Counted from the first letter of the stretch, positions 1 through 8,038 are shown. The stretch is DNA of 35,414 nt from an uncultured Bacteroidales bacterium (GCA_905234665.1 CAJOIV010000020.1:1-35414); one strand, 5' to 3'. Notes: a model not told the origin generated them from the letters alone. Numbers and translations are program-made.

Positions 1-1472
1 AGGCCTTCCGACAGGTCGTAGATGTGGTTCTTGCCGTCGAGCTGGCTGTTGCGCACGGTGTTGTAGCTCGTGAAGCTGAAGATGCCGTCGGTGAAAGGCT
101 GTCCGAGGTAGGCCACCAGGTAGGGGCTGAGGTCGGTGAGGTGCAGGTTCTTGATATTCAGGCGCAAGCTCTGGTAGCTCTTCCAGTTCGAGATGTCGCC
201 GCTCCAGTTGGCCATGGCCACGCCGCCGTGGGGCAGCGAGGCGAAGAGCTTGGCATTGTTGGTGCCCGAGGTGGTCAGTTCGTCGGCCTCGATGCGCAGC
301 TTGGTGACGGGGAACTCAAACTCGTCGGGCAGCGAGTGGTCGGCATAGGTGAAGTTGATATCTGTCAATGCCAGACGGCCGACGCGCAGCCTCATGGGGG
401 CGCTTTCCGTGTTCTCCGGTTCCTCCTGGACTTCCTGATTGTCTGTGGCTTCCTGGCTTTCCTGTTCTGTCGGCTGCTTCGGCTTCATCAGCCTTGAGAG
501 GGTGTTGGTGCTGTCGGCAAACACCTCATAGCGGGCGTTGAGGCCGTCGAGTTCCACCTTGGCGATGTCATAGAGGTTCTGGCTCAGCACCAGTCTGTTC
601 AGCTCCACGCCGAGGTGGTTGAGGGTGGCCAGGGAGACCTCTTCTTCGTTGAGGATGTCGACGCCGTTGATATTGGCTGTGGCGGCAATCTCCATGTCCA
701 TGATGTGGCTGAGGTTGCCCGTCACCTTGGCGTTGACGTCCAGCAGGCCCTTGATTTCGCCTATGCTGGCCATGTCGGTCACGTAGGGAAGCACCTGGTT
801 GAGAGAGAAATGCTCGAGGGCGAGGATGGCGGAAAAGTCGTTGCTGTTGGCGTTGTACTCGCCGTTGGCGGTCAGCTGGCCGCCGTCGGCCAACGCCAGG
901 GTGAGTCCTGCGCCCGTGTTGTCCTCGCCGCCGATGCAGAAGTCGGGCACGATGAGGTTGAGGTCTTTCATGCTCCAATGGCTGCCGCGCTCAAGGTCGG
1001 CATAGTAGAGCTTGCCGTTCGAGAAGCGTATGTTGTGCAGGTTGATTATCCATCCGCTCGGCGTGGTGTCTTTCTCCTCGCTGTCGTCGGAAGCGAAATG
1101 GTCTAACATGCTGCTGAAATTGAACACTGTGTCGCGCTGCGTCACCTTCACGTCGAGACCCGCGAGGGTGATATGGCGCACATAGACTTCCTTGCCGATG
1201 AGTCGCAGCAGGCTCACTGCCACGTCCAGCGTGTCGAATCCCGCGAAGGCGTCCGTCCCGTTCTCTTCATAAATCGAGAGGCCTCTCACGCCCACATGGC
1301 CGGTGAGGAGGTTCAGCCCCACATGCTCCACATGAGCCTTGCGGCCCAAGAACTCTTCAGCGTTCTTGTTGACATAACCTTTGGCTATCGGCCCCGCCAG
1401 CAGCGACACCACGACAAGCAGTCCGACAATGATGATAACGATAATAAGGGTGATTTTCAGTGTCTTTTTCAT
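1..1472 (-). CDS. DUF748/AsmA-like envelope protein, N-terminal part (cut by left window edge)
   Basis: The reading frame starts at an ATG at 1472 and stays open to base 1, so about 490 N-terminal residues are present and the C-terminus lies outside. The protein starts MKKTLKITLIIVIIIVGLL, a short basic stretch followed by one hydrophobic segment, which suggests a membrane-anchored N-terminus with the rest in the periplasm. It is followed by a segment containing GPIAKGYVNKNAEEFLGRKA and then GLNLLTGHVGVRGLSIYEENG, which matches the start of DUF748/AsmA-type proteins. Members of this superfamily are long beta-rich proteins that bridge or act at the envelope; the exact role here is unknown. An upstream promoter is visible. 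The family call is fairly safe, the function is not. Confidence 0.75.
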   Translation of the reverse strand, partial: MKKTLKITLIIVIIIVGLLVVVSLLAGPIAKGYVNKNAEEFLGRKAHVEHVGLNLLTGHVGVRGLSIYEENGTDAFAGFDTLDVAVSLLRLIGKEVYVRHITLAGLDVKVTQRDTVFNFSSMLDHFASDDSEEKDTTPSGWIINLHNIRFSNGKLYYADLERGSHWSMKDLNLIVPDFCIGGEDNTGAGLTLALADGGQLTANGEYNANSNDFSAILALEHFSLNQVLPYVTDMASIGEIKGLLDVNAKVTGNLSHIMDMEIAATANINGVDILNEEEVSLATLNHLGVELNRLVLSQNLYDIAKVELDGLNARYEVFADSTNTLSRLMKPKQPTEQESQEATDNQEVQEEPENTESAPMRLRVGRLALTDINFTYADHSLPDEFEFPVTKLRIEADELTTSGTNNAKLFASLPHGGVAMANWSGDISNWKSYQSLRLNIKNLHLTDLSPYLVAYLGQPFTDGIFSFTSYNTVRNSQLDGKNHIYDLSEG

Positions 1473-1496
1473 TTTCTCTGTATGTTGTTCGAACTG

Positions 1497-1525
1497 CAAA
1501 GATACACTTTTTTTATCATTCACAA
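1497..1525 (-). promoter_or_regulatory. Bacteroidota-type promoter for the DUF748 gene
   Basis: On the minus strand the -7 box TATCTTTG (1504-1497) is preceded by TTG (1525-1523) with an 18-base spacer, the arrangement known for the Bacteroidota primary sigma factor. It ends 24 bases before the ATG at 1472. Confidence 0.75.
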
Positions 1526-1526
1526 T

Positions 1527-1562
1527 AAAAAAAGAGGGACACCTGTGTGGTGTCTCTCTTTT
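1527..1562 (-). terminator. Rho-independent terminator of hbd
   Basis: Read on the minus strand, AAGAGAGACACC (1560-1549) pairs with GGTGTCCCTCTT (1543-1532), with one G-U pair and a 5-base loop, followed by a T run (1533-1527). It begins 22 bases after the hbd stop codon and separates hbd from the DUF748 promoter. Confidence 0.8.
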
Positions 1563-1583
1563 CTGGCTGTCGCCCTGGGGCAA

Positions 1584-2420
1584 TCAATATTTGTAGAAAC
1601 CCTCGCCGGTCTTGCGGCCGAGGAGGCCGGCGCGCACCATCTTGCGGAGCAGGGGGTGGGGACGGTACTTCGGGTCGCCGAACTCTTTGTAGAGCACTTC
1701 CATGATGGCCAGGTTGACGTCGTTGCCGATGAGGTCGGCCAGGGCCAGGGGACCCATTGGGTGGTTGGCGCCCAGCATCATGCACTTGTCGATGTCTTCG
1801 GCGCTGGCGATGCCGTCGGCCAGGATACCCACGGCCTCGTTGATCATGGGGATGAGGATGCGGTTGACCACAAAGCCGGGGGCTTCCTTCACCTCGACGG
1901 GCTGCTTGCCGATGGAGGTGGAGAGGTCGACGACGCACTTGCAGACCTCGTCGGAGGTCAGCTGGCCGCGGATCACCTCGACGAGGGCCATGCGGTCGGC
2001 GGGGTTGAAGAAGTGCATGCCGATGAACTGGGCGGGACGCGAGGTGCAGGCGGCAATCTCGGTGATGCTCAGCGAGCTGCTGTTGGTGGCGAAGATGGTC
2101 TCGGGCTTGCAGATTTTGTCGAGTTCGGTGAAGACATCCTTCTTCAGCTGCATCTCCTCCACGGCGGCCTCGATGACGAGGTCGGCGTCGGCGAAGGTGG
2201 CATAGTCGGTGGTGGTGGTGATGTTCTTCATCAGGGCATCGACGGCCTCCTGGGTCATTTTGCCTTTCTCCACCAGCTTGCCGTAGCCTTTGGCAATGGA
2301 TGCCATGGCTTTGTCGAGGCTGGCCTGGGTGCGGCTCTTCATCGTGACGGGCATTTTCGCGGCAAAGGCTTTCACGATGCCCTTTGCCATTGTTCCGGTT
2401 CCAATAACGCAGATTTTCAT
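1584..2420 (-). CDS. hbd: 3-hydroxybutyryl-CoA dehydrogenase
   Basis: Cytosolic NAD(P)-dependent enzyme that interconverts acetoacetyl-CoA and 3-hydroxybutyryl-CoA, a step of butyrate formation (or of fatty acid beta-oxidation). The 278-residue length is that of the stand-alone clostridial-type enzyme. The N-terminal Rossmann motif is GTGTMAKG (residues 7-14), the acidic patch [11 protein letters not shown] sits near residue 80, the NSSS motif is at about 113-116, and the catalytic His is H136 in IGMHFFNP. The C-terminal dimerisation domain starts around [11 protein letters not shown]. The gene lies downstream of crt on the same strand, separated by about 240 bases filled with two palindromic repeats, so cotranscription with crt is plausible but not certain. 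A terminator follows directly. Confidence 0.93.
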   Translation of the reverse strand: MKICVIGTGTMAKGIVKAFAAKMPVTMKSRTQASLDKAMASIAKGYGKLVEKGKMTQEAVDALMKNITTTTDYATFADADLVIEAAVEEMQLKKDVFTELDKICKPETIFATNSSSLSITEIAACTSRPAQFIGMHFFNPADRMALVEVIRGQLTSDEVCKCVVDLSTSIGKQPVEVKEAPGFVVNRILIPMINEAVGILADGIASAEDIDKCMMLGANHPMGPLALADLIGNDVNLAIMEVLYKEFGDPKYRPHPLLRKMVRAGLLGRKTGEGFYKY

Positions 2421-2479
2421 AGTGTTTTGGGGTTTTATTGTTGTTGATATTTTGAGATGTGTATTATTTCAATTGTCAA

Positions 2480-2549
2480 CACACTCCTCCGGTCCTTCGG
2501 ACCACCTCCCCTAACTTAGGGGAGGAGTGGCTGCCGCGGTTATCGGCAG
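2480..2549 (-). repeat. Modular palindromic repeat, copy A1 (between crt and hbd)
   Basis: Contains a 21-bp palindrome at 2505-2525 (CTCCCCTAACTTAGGGGAG core), a small hairpin GGTCC-ttc-GGACC (2491-2503), the conserved end CACACTCCTCC, and on the other side GGCTGCCGCGG followed by a CTGCCG/CGGCAG hairpin. The reverse complement of nearly the whole unit recurs at 12728-12790. It shows no protein-coding sign. Confidence 0.85.
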
Positions 2550-2585
2550 TGTCAATAGTAGTGTTAGTAGCAAGTTGCATCCTAA

Positions 2586-2654
2586 GCTGCTCCCCTAAGT
2601 TAGGGGAGCTGTCAGCTTTGCTGACTGAGGAGTGTGTCAGAGTGTGTCTTTCAG
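2586..2654 (+). repeat. Modular palindromic repeat, copy A2 (between crt and hbd)
   Basis: Same family as copy A1, in the opposite orientation. It has the palindrome CTCCCCTAAGTTAGGGGAG inside 2589-2609, then a different second hairpin GTCAGC-ttt-GCTGAC (2611-2625), then the conserved end GAGGAGTGTGTC and GAGTGTGTCTTTCAG. It stops 4 bases before the end of crt, so with A1 it forms a long inverted-repeat structure between crt and hbd. Confidence 0.85.
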
Positions 2655-2657
2655 TTT

Positions 2658-3434
2658 TCATTTTCCTTCGAATTCGCATTTCCCTTTCTCCAGGAAGGCC
2701 TTCATGCCGTTCTTCTGGTCCTGGGTGGCGAAGCAGCGGCCGAAGACGCCGCTCTCGAATGTGATGGCCTCGTCGGCCGCCATATCCCACTCGGTGTTGA
2801 TGCACAGCTTGGCGGCCTTGACGGCGAGGGGTGCGTTGGCGGCAATCTGGTCGGCAATCTCCAGGGCGCGGGTCATCAGCTCGGCTTGGGGGACGACCTC
2901 GTTGACCAGGCCGATGCGCAGGGCCTCACCCGCCTTGATGGCTTTGCCGGTGTAGATGAGCTGCTTGGCCATGCCCATGCCCACCAGGCGGGCCAGGCGC
3001 ACGGTGCCGCTGAAGCCGGGGATGATGCCGAGGCCCACCTCGGGCTGGCCGAACTTGGCGTTGTCCGAGCAGATGCGGATGTCGCAGGCCATGGCCAACT
3101 CGCAGCCTCCGCCGAGGGCAAATCCGTTGACGGCGGCAATGACGGGCACATGCAGCGTCTCCAGCTTGCGGAACACGCCGGCTCCCTTGGTGCCGAAGGT
3201 CTGTCCCTGCTGGGGACCCAGGGTGGCCATCTCGCTGATGTCGGCACCCGCCACGAAGCTCTTCTCGCCGTCGCCCGTCACAATCAGGCAGCGGTACTTG
3301 TTGCAGTCGAACCCGTCGAGGAAATCCTCCATCTCGCCAAGGATGGCACTGTTGAGGGCGTTGAGCGACTTCGGCGCGCTGATGGTCAGGATGCACACCG
3401 TATTCTTCTGTTCTATTTTCAGATATTGGTACAT
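2658..3434 (-). CDS. crt: Enoyl-CoA hydratase (crotonase)
   Basis: Hydratase that interconverts crotonyl-CoA and 3-hydroxybutyryl-CoA in the cytosol, the partner step to hbd in butyrate formation. At 258 residues it is a standard single-domain crotonase. The oxyanion-hole segments are visible as SFVAGADISEM (near 59-69) and GFALGGGCELAMACD (104-118), and both catalytic glutamates are present: E112 (GGGCEL) and E132 (GQPEVGLGIIPG). The start at 3434 gives the canonical N-terminus. It lies upstream of hbd on the same strand. Substrate range beyond C4 cannot be judged from sequence. Confidence 0.93.
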   Translation of the reverse strand: MYQYLKIEQKNTVCILTISAPKSLNALNSAILGEMEDFLDGFDCNKYRCLIVTGDGEKSFVAGADISEMATLGPQQGQTFGTKGAGVFRKLETLHVPVIAAVNGFALGGGCELAMACDIRICSDNAKFGQPEVGLGIIPGFSGTVRLARLVGMGMAKQLIYTGKAIKAGEALRIGLVNEVVPQAELMTRALEIADQIAANAPLAVKAAKLCINTEWDMAADEAITFESGVFGRCFATQDQKNGMKAFLEKGKCEFEGK

Positions 3435-3442
3435 AGGAGGGA

Positions 3443-3472
3443 TAGGTTATTGTTTATAGGTTATAGGTTATT
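3443..3472. repeat. Short tandem repeat TAGGTTAT
   Basis: Three copies of TAGGTTAT or a near match lie in about 30 bases between crt and the type IX cargo gene; the last copy contains the stop codon of the cargo gene. No clear stem-loop. Confidence 0.6.
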
Positions 3473-4469
3473 GTTGCACAGAAAGTTTCTCTGTCAGGAC
3501 GCCCTGGTCGGTGCCTACACGCACGGCGTAGCATCCTTGCGGCAGACGGCTCACGTCGAGGGTGACGCTCTGTTCTCCGTCGTGGCAGTCCCTGTGGAGG
3601 ACGGAGCGCCCCACCATGTCCGTAACCACCACTTCGCGCACGGTGCACCCGGCCTCAACTCTCACCTCTGTCCGTGCCGGGTTGGGAAACAGACGCAAGC
3701 CGACGCTCTCCTGCACCTGGTCGGTGCCCACGGCACTCCCTTCCGGCACCAGAATGGGGAAGAATATTTGTACATGGTTCGACATAGAAACTGTATTTAT
3801 GTCAGGGAGAAGGACTGAATGAGACCAAGGGTCAACAAGGCGTTGTGTTTTATCGTCAACATATCCGTAGTAGGTGTGATTATGAGCCCATACAGTTGTG
3901 AAATCTGCCACTTTCAGGTCGAAATTTCCATGCATCCCCACCAAAAAGGGACTGGAGACCGTCACGGGTTCGTCGAAGTAGAACTCATGCATGTAGATTG
4001 CCGCATAGGGTACTATCCCATATTGTCCCATGCCAGAGTCTTGTATCACCAACAATCTGTCGGGTACCTTTCCAGCAGGGATGTAATGGCTGCTGTGTTT
4101 TACCAACTCAACAGCCGAATCCCCTACTGTGGCTTCGTAGATGTATGTATCAATCTGGCCGTCGGTCTTCCATGTGCATCCCTCCAAGGTATAATGGTAG
4201 TGATTTTCGTAATTATCATCAGGACATACGGCAGCGGCGACGCCATATATTGTATAGGGCTCGGTCCTGTCTGTTTGGAATTCCTGTATAGTCAATGGCG
4301 AGGTCGTATATATAGTACGGCCACAAGGGTGATTGTGGGTACTGTTGGCATCGCTCACAAAAGGCAGGCACAGGTAAATGTTTGTGGTCCGATAGTGTGT
4401 TATGGGCTGCGCCGCAAGGGTTGCGGCGGCGGCCAGCAGAAAACAGAACAACAATTGCTTTTTCTTCAT
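3468..4469 (-). CDS. Secreted protein with C-terminal type IX sorting domain
   Basis: The 333-residue protein has a clear signal peptide (MKKKQLLFCFLLAAAATLAAQ). The middle part, about residues 22-255, is not a family I recognise. It is rich in Tyr, His and Asp and has no obvious catalytic motif. The last 75 or so residues form a type A sorting domain of the type IX secretion system: LRLFPNPARTEVRVEA, then VVVTDMVGRSVL, then LPQGCYAVRVGTDQGVLTEK. Such proteins cross the outer membrane and are released or attached to the cell surface. A good promoter precedes it. The probable T9SS component PorQ is encoded further right in the window. The function of the cargo portion is unknown. Confidence 0.85.
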   Translation of the reverse strand: MKKKQLLFCFLLAAAATLAAQPITHYRTTNIYLCLPFVSDANSTHNHPCGRTIYTTSPLTIQEFQTDRTEPYTIYGVAAAVCPDDNYENHYHYTLEGCTWKTDGQIDTYIYEATVGDSAVELVKHSSHYIPAGKVPDRLLVIQDSGMGQYGIVPYAAIYMHEFYFDEPVTVSSPFLVGMHGNFDLKVADFTTVWAHNHTYYGYVDDKTQRLVDPWSHSVLLPDINTVSMSNHVQIFFPILVPEGSAVGTDQVQESVGLRLFPNPARTEVRVEAGCTVREVVVTDMVGRSVLHRDCHDGEQSVTLDVSRLPQGCYAVRVGTDQGVLTEKLSVQQ

Positions 4470-4523
4470 AATCTTGTGTCTATATGTGGTTGTCGTGAGC
4501 GCGTTTTATTGGCTTTGACGCTG

Positions 4524-4552
4524 CAAAGATACACTTTTTTTTCGACATACAA
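4524..4552 (-). promoter_or_regulatory. Promoter of the type IX cargo gene
   Basis: TATCTTTG on the minus strand (4531-4524) with TTG 18 bases upstream (4552-4550). It lies 55 bases before the ATG at 4469. Confidence 0.75.
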
Positions 4553-4793
4553 AGAAATTCTTTGCGGCTGTCCACAAATGTGAGTCTGAGGTGAGTGCGC
4601 CTTTTCTGTTAAAAAGCAGATAACGGGGTTTTGAGTAGGATTATAATTACTTGAAAATCATACTTTACAAGCATTTTCGTCGCTATTATTCCGCTTTTTG
4701 TCGCTCTGAGAGCGAAGCCGAGCGGAGAAAATGCGGGTAAAATGCTGGTAAATAGCGGATTAAATGCTATTGAAATGCGCATTTAATTCTGTT
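4553..4793. other. Non-coding gap with a nested palindrome
   Basis: No gene is seen here. The most structured part is 4691-4725, where CCGCT pairs with AGCGG around an inner TCGCTC-tga-GAGCGA stem. Beyond it, AAATGC and its complement recur several times between 4730 and 4790, ending in the palindrome AAATGCGCATTT near 4773-4784. It may end the transcript of the MORN gene, but there is no T run to support that. Confidence 0.45.
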
Positions 4794-6377
4794 TCAATGT
4801 TTTGTATTCCTCACGGCGGGGCGGTGGCGTCCTTTGTACTGCCCGTTGGACCAGTAGCCGGTGCGCGCCTTGCCGGCGGCGGTGGTGTAGGTGCCCATGC
4901 CGTCGGGGTGGCCCTGCTGGTCGGTCTCGCCGCAGTAGAGGTCGCCGTTGATGTACTCGATGGTGCTGACACCTACGCGGCGGCCGTGGCTGAAACGGGC
5001 GTGGTGACGGTCGAGGTTGGGCATGACGACGAGCATCTCGCCGTGGGGCTTGCCACGCTCCCAGGTGCCTTCGTAGAGGGTGCCGTCGGCGAGGCGCAGG
5101 ATGCCTTCGCCGTCGTAGCGTCCGAGGGCGTATTCGCCTGTGTATGAACCGCCGTCGGGCAACGATGTCTGGCCCCTGTAGCGGCAGGAATCGTCCTCAG
5201 GGTGGTATTCGCCGCTGTAGGAGGAGCCGTCGGCATAATGGATGGTGACGTGGCTGGTGACGATGAGGCCGTGCTGCCAGGTGGCGTGGATCTCGGCACC
5301 GTCGCGCCGCAGGATGCCGGCGCCGTGGTAGCGGCCATGGTCGAAGGAGCCGGAGAAGGTGGTGCCCGAGGCCAGCGTGAGGTCCCCCGTGCCGTGGGGC
5401 TGACCCTGGAGGAGGTTGCCGAGGTAGTAGTCGCCGTTGGGGTAGTGCATCTCGAGGAACCCCGTGGGGTTGTTCTCTGTCCAGAAGGGGTCGTGGAGGC
5501 GGTAGACGTCGCGGAAGTCGGCCGTGTCGTTGGCGTAGCGGATAGTGCGGGCGATGCGGACATCGGGGCGTCCGTTGTCGACCTGATTGCAGCGCAGCCA
5601 GTTGTGCCTGAGGTCGTAAAGGGTGTAGTCGATGACCGTGGTGTCGTTTTCCGAGGCTGCAAGGAGGGGGTTGCCATAGGGGTCGAAGTCGTAGGTGGTC
5701 TGCAGCCTGGCGTCATCGGGCTGCAGGGCGTCGGCCAGGACGAGGGGGTGGCCGTTCCCGTCGTGGCGCACGACGGTGAGGAGCTGGCGGGGGTCGCCCG
5801 AGTATTCGTCGTAGTCGATGATGGAGACCAGGCGTCCCTCGCGATAGCAGGCTTGCAGGAGGGCGCGTCCCTGGGGCTCGTAGGAGGTCTTGCACCAGCC
5901 CCGGTCGGAATAGTGGAAGAGAATCCGGCTGACGGCGCTCTGCGGGGCGTTGAGGATGAGATGGATGCGGTCGGTGGTGTCGTTGTAGAGGTACCGCGTG
6001 AGGGTCGCGGTGTCGCCGTCCGAGAAGAGCACCGTCGACGACAGCCGTGCGCGGTGGTCGTAGACGAAAGCCAGCGTGTCGCTCCAGGGATATTCGCCCC
6101 AGCTGGAGGAGACAATGCTGACGATGTTGCCGTGGGGGTCGAACCAGTAGCGGCGGCAGGAGCTGTCGGGACTGAGCGTGCCGTCGGACGAGTAGGGGCA
6201 GATGTGCTCCTCAAGGCTCACAACCCACCCGCGAAGCCCGTTGTAATGGCCCATGAGGGTGCCGTGCGTGACGCTTTGCAGCGGGTCCATCGGATCCGAG
6301 GCCCACTGCGCGCGAAGATCCGCAACAGGCGCAGCGACTGATAGTAAGAACGGTAGTATAAGCAGAATGCGTCTCAT
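4794..6377 (-). CDS. Exported MORN-repeat protein
   Basis: Starting at the ATG at 6377 the protein has a signal peptide (MRRILLILPFLLSVAAPVADLRAQ) and 527 residues. The frame is open further upstream to 6464, but that extension overlaps the promoter region and would bury the signal peptide. The N-terminal two thirds contain Asp/Tyr-rich segments such as DFDPYGNPLL and YDLRHNWLR, reminiscent of YD-type repeats in text-like surface proteins. The last ~210 residues are MORN repeats: YPNGDYYLGNLLQGQPHGTG, LPDGGSYTGEYALGRYDGEG, LADGTLYEGTWERGKPHGE, YINGDLYCGETDQQGHPDG. Bacterial MORN proteins are usually envelope-associated, but the role is unknown. Confidence 0.8.
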   Translation of the reverse strand: MRRILLILPFLLSVAAPVADLRAQWASDPMDPLQSVTHGTLMGHYNGLRGWVVSLEEHICPYSSDGTLSPDSSCRRYWFDPHGNIVSIVSSSWGEYPWSDTLAFVYDHRARLSSTVLFSDGDTATLTRYLYNDTTDRIHLILNAPQSAVSRILFHYSDRGWCKTSYEPQGRALLQACYREGRLVSIIDYDEYSGDPRQLLTVVRHDGNGHPLVLADALQPDDARLQTTYDFDPYGNPLLAASENDTTVIDYTLYDLRHNWLRCNQVDNGRPDVRIARTIRYANDTADFRDVYRLHDPFWTENNPTGFLEMHYPNGDYYLGNLLQGQPHGTGDLTLASGTTFSGSFDHGRYHGAGILRRDGAEIHATWQHGLIVTSHVTIHYADGSSYSGEYHPEDDSCRYRGQTSLPDGGSYTGEYALGRYDGEGILRLADGTLYEGTWERGKPHGEMLVVMPNLDRHHARFSHGRRVGVSTIEYINGDLYCGETDQQGHPDGMGTYTTAAGKARTGYWSNGQYKGRHRPAVRNTKH

Positions 6378-6386
6378 TTGCGGAGG

Positions 6387-6394
6387 CAAAGTTA
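6387..6394 (-). promoter_or_regulatory. Possible -7 box for the MORN gene
   Basis: TAACTTTG on the minus strand fits TAnnTTTG. It lies only 9 bases before the ATG, so the transcript would have almost no leader. No good TTG is seen at the usual distance, so this is a weak call. Confidence 0.4.
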
Positions 6395-6425
6395 CAAAAA
6401 AAAGTCGAAAGTTGATGGTCGAAGA

Positions 6426-6455
6426 TTGAAATATGTGAAAAAAGTTGTATCTTTG
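6426..6455 (+). promoter_or_regulatory. Promoter of the GH25 lysozyme gene
   Basis: TTG at 6426-6428, 19-base spacer, TATCTTTG at 6448-6455; ATG 35 bases downstream. It is divergent from the MORN gene. Confidence 0.8.
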
Positions 6456-6490
6456 CACTTTCAAAGTAGATATACAAAAAGAACAAAAAC

Positions 6491-7159
6491 ATGCGCAAAG
6501 TTTTGACTCTTTTGCTGATGGCCCTGCCTATGTGGGCCGCAGCCCAGACCACCGCCCCCATGGGCATCGACGTATCGAAATACCAGGGCACTATCGACTG
6601 GCCCACCGTAGCCAACAGCAACAACCTGGCCTTCGCCTATATCAAGGCCACTGAAGGCGCCACGATTGTTGACGAGCGTTTCGCCACCAACGTGGCCGAG
6701 GCACGCAAGGCGGGCCTCCCCGTGGGCTGCTACATGGTCTATAGCCGCCACACCAACGCCCAGGGTCAGTTCGACAATTTCAAAGAGACCGTCAAAGGGT
6801 GCGGCATGACCCTCATCCCCGTCGTTGACATTGAGCCCGAACCGAACTTCCCGCTCAATATCAAGCGGGTGGACATGCTTCTTCAACTCTTGGAAGAGGA
6901 GTACGGTGTCAAGCCGATGATCTACACCACTATGGATGCCTACAAGAAATACTTCAACCTCGAGCGCTACGCCGCCTACCATGTCTTCATTGCATGCTAT
7001 GACCTCAAGTTCCCCGACACCCGTTACACCTTGTGGCAGTACACGTCGCGCGAGCTTGTTGAAGGTATCATCGGCGATGTCGACGGCGTAAAGCTGCACC
7101 CCACCTACACGTTGGAGGACATCACAATCCCCGCCAAGAAGAGCAAAAGCAAGAAATAA
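6491..7159 (+). CDS. GH25 family lysozyme (exported)
   Basis: Predicted exported muramidase that cleaves the MurNAc-GlcNAc bond of peptidoglycan. The 222-residue protein has a signal peptide ending at AAAQ (residues 16-19), followed directly by the GH25 barrel: GIDVSKYQGTIDW with the first catalytic Asp, FAYIKATEG, GCYMVYS, and the acidic pair in VVDIEPEPNF. The C-terminal LWQYTS motif is typical of the family and a lysine-rich tail (KKSKSKK) closes it. It is the first gene of a plus-strand pair with the next gene 12 bases downstream. It could serve in wall remodelling or against other bacteria; the sequence does not tell which. Confidence 0.9.
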   Translation: MRKVLTLLLMALPMWAAAQTTAPMGIDVSKYQGTIDWPTVANSNNLAFAYIKATEGATIVDERFATNVAEARKAGLPVGCYMVYSRHTNAQGQFDNFKETVKGCGMTLIPVVDIEPEPNFPLNIKRVDMLLQLLEEEYGVKPMIYTTMDAYKKYFNLERYAAYHVFIACYDLKFPDTRYTLWQYTSRELVEGIIGDVDGVKLHPTYTLEDITIPAKKSKSKK

Positions 7160-7171
7160 AAACTATAGCGT

Positions 7172-7855
7172 ATGAGAAAAGTATTGCTCGCCCTCCTGTT
7201 CACTTGCCTGGCGAATGCCGCCACGGCGCAGCTGGTGGTGGGAGGGTGCATAGGCTACGAAAACAAGTCGACGGGCTACACCATGCAGGGGCTTGAGGGA
7301 TACGACGGCACCCTGACCAAGGGCAGCCTCCTCACCGTCTCGACCCGTGTCGGCCTCGCGTTGGGACAATATTTCGAGATAGGCGTGAAGCCCAACGCTT
7401 CGCTCACTATGTATATCTACCAGACAGGCACTTACAGCGACGACACCAAAGAGTGGAAGATGTACACCAAGTTCAACAAAGACTGGCTGGTGCATTCCAT
7501 AGCCCCCTACACAAGGGTGGGAATCCTGCATTGGGGCGACCTCTCCATCAATGCCGAGTTGACAGCCGACCTGGCATGGAGCCGCGGCGACGAAGACGAG
7601 GAGACCCTGGCGACGACGGATTACCCCCTCTGGAGCCTTCTGCTGACCCCCGTGGTGTGCTACCGTTTCGGCGAGCGCCTGAGCCTCGACCTCAACTTCA
7701 ACATGCTGACAGTGGGCTACTCGGGCCAGACGAAAAACATGAGGCTTATCCACACCTATCAGGAAGACAGTACAGTAGACCCCACGGAGTTCGGCGTCTC
7801 GGCCAGCGCGTCGCGGGGCACGCTCATCTCCCTCGGCCTCGCCTGGAAACTTTAG
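7172..7855 (+). CDS. Probable small outer-membrane beta-barrel protein
   Basis: A 227-residue protein with a signal peptide (MRKVLLALLFTCLANAATAQ). The mature part opens with LVVGGCIGYENKSTGY and has alternating hydrophobic/polar strands with many Tyr, Thr and Gly. It ends GTLISLGLAWKL, a C-terminal aromatic/hydrophobic strand of the kind found in eight-stranded outer-membrane barrels. No named family is recognised with confidence. It follows the GH25 gene with a 12-base gap, so the two are probably cotranscribed. Function unknown. Confidence 0.65.
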   Translation: MRKVLLALLFTCLANAATAQLVVGGCIGYENKSTGYTMQGLEGYDGTLTKGSLLTVSTRVGLALGQYFEIGVKPNASLTMYIYQTGTYSDDTKEWKMYTKFNKDWLVHSIAPYTRVGILHWGDLSINAELTADLAWSRGDEDEETLATTDYPLWSLLLTPVVCYRFGERLSLDLNFNMLTVGYSGQTKNMRLIHTYQEDSTVDPTEFGVSASASRGTLISLGLAWKL

Positions 7856-7871
7856 TCGATACAACAGCCGA

Positions 7872-7900
7872 AGTCCGACACCGTCTCCATGCGGTGGACT
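7872..7900. terminator. Weak hairpin after the outer-membrane protein gene
   Basis: AGTC...CACCG pairs with CGGTG-GACT around an 8-base loop, with a 3-base bulge on the left arm. There is no T run, so termination is only suggested by position. Confidence 0.3.
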
Positions 7901-8008
7901 GCTGCATGTGATTCATCCATCGTTGATTAACGCCATGCGTCGGCATGATGCCCGTGTCGTGCCTTTCCTTTCTTTCTGAAAAAATCATCGGCAGGCAATG
8001 AAAAAAAC

Positions 8009-8038
8009 TTGCTGAATGAAAAAAAAAGCGTATCTTTG
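8009..8038 (+). promoter_or_regulatory. Promoter of the kdd-kamA operon
   Basis: TTG at 8009-8011, 19-base spacer, TATCTTTG at 8031-8038, leaving a leader of about 60 bases before the kdd start. This is one of the best promoter matches in the window. Confidence 0.85.

Noticed and set aside
1173..2447. 424-codon plus-strand frame over hbd and the DUF748 start
   Set aside because: It crosses a promoter and a terminator of the opposite strand and has no recognisable domain, while hbd motifs are on the minus strand.
5202..6341. 379-codon plus-strand frame over the MORN gene
   Set aside because: Val/Gly/Ala/Glu-rich shadow product; the minus strand has a signal peptide and MORN repeats.
6375..6464. 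Longer N-terminus for the MORN protein starting at 6464
   Set aside because: It would place the signal peptide 29 residues inside the protein, and the added DNA includes the region of the divergent promoter.
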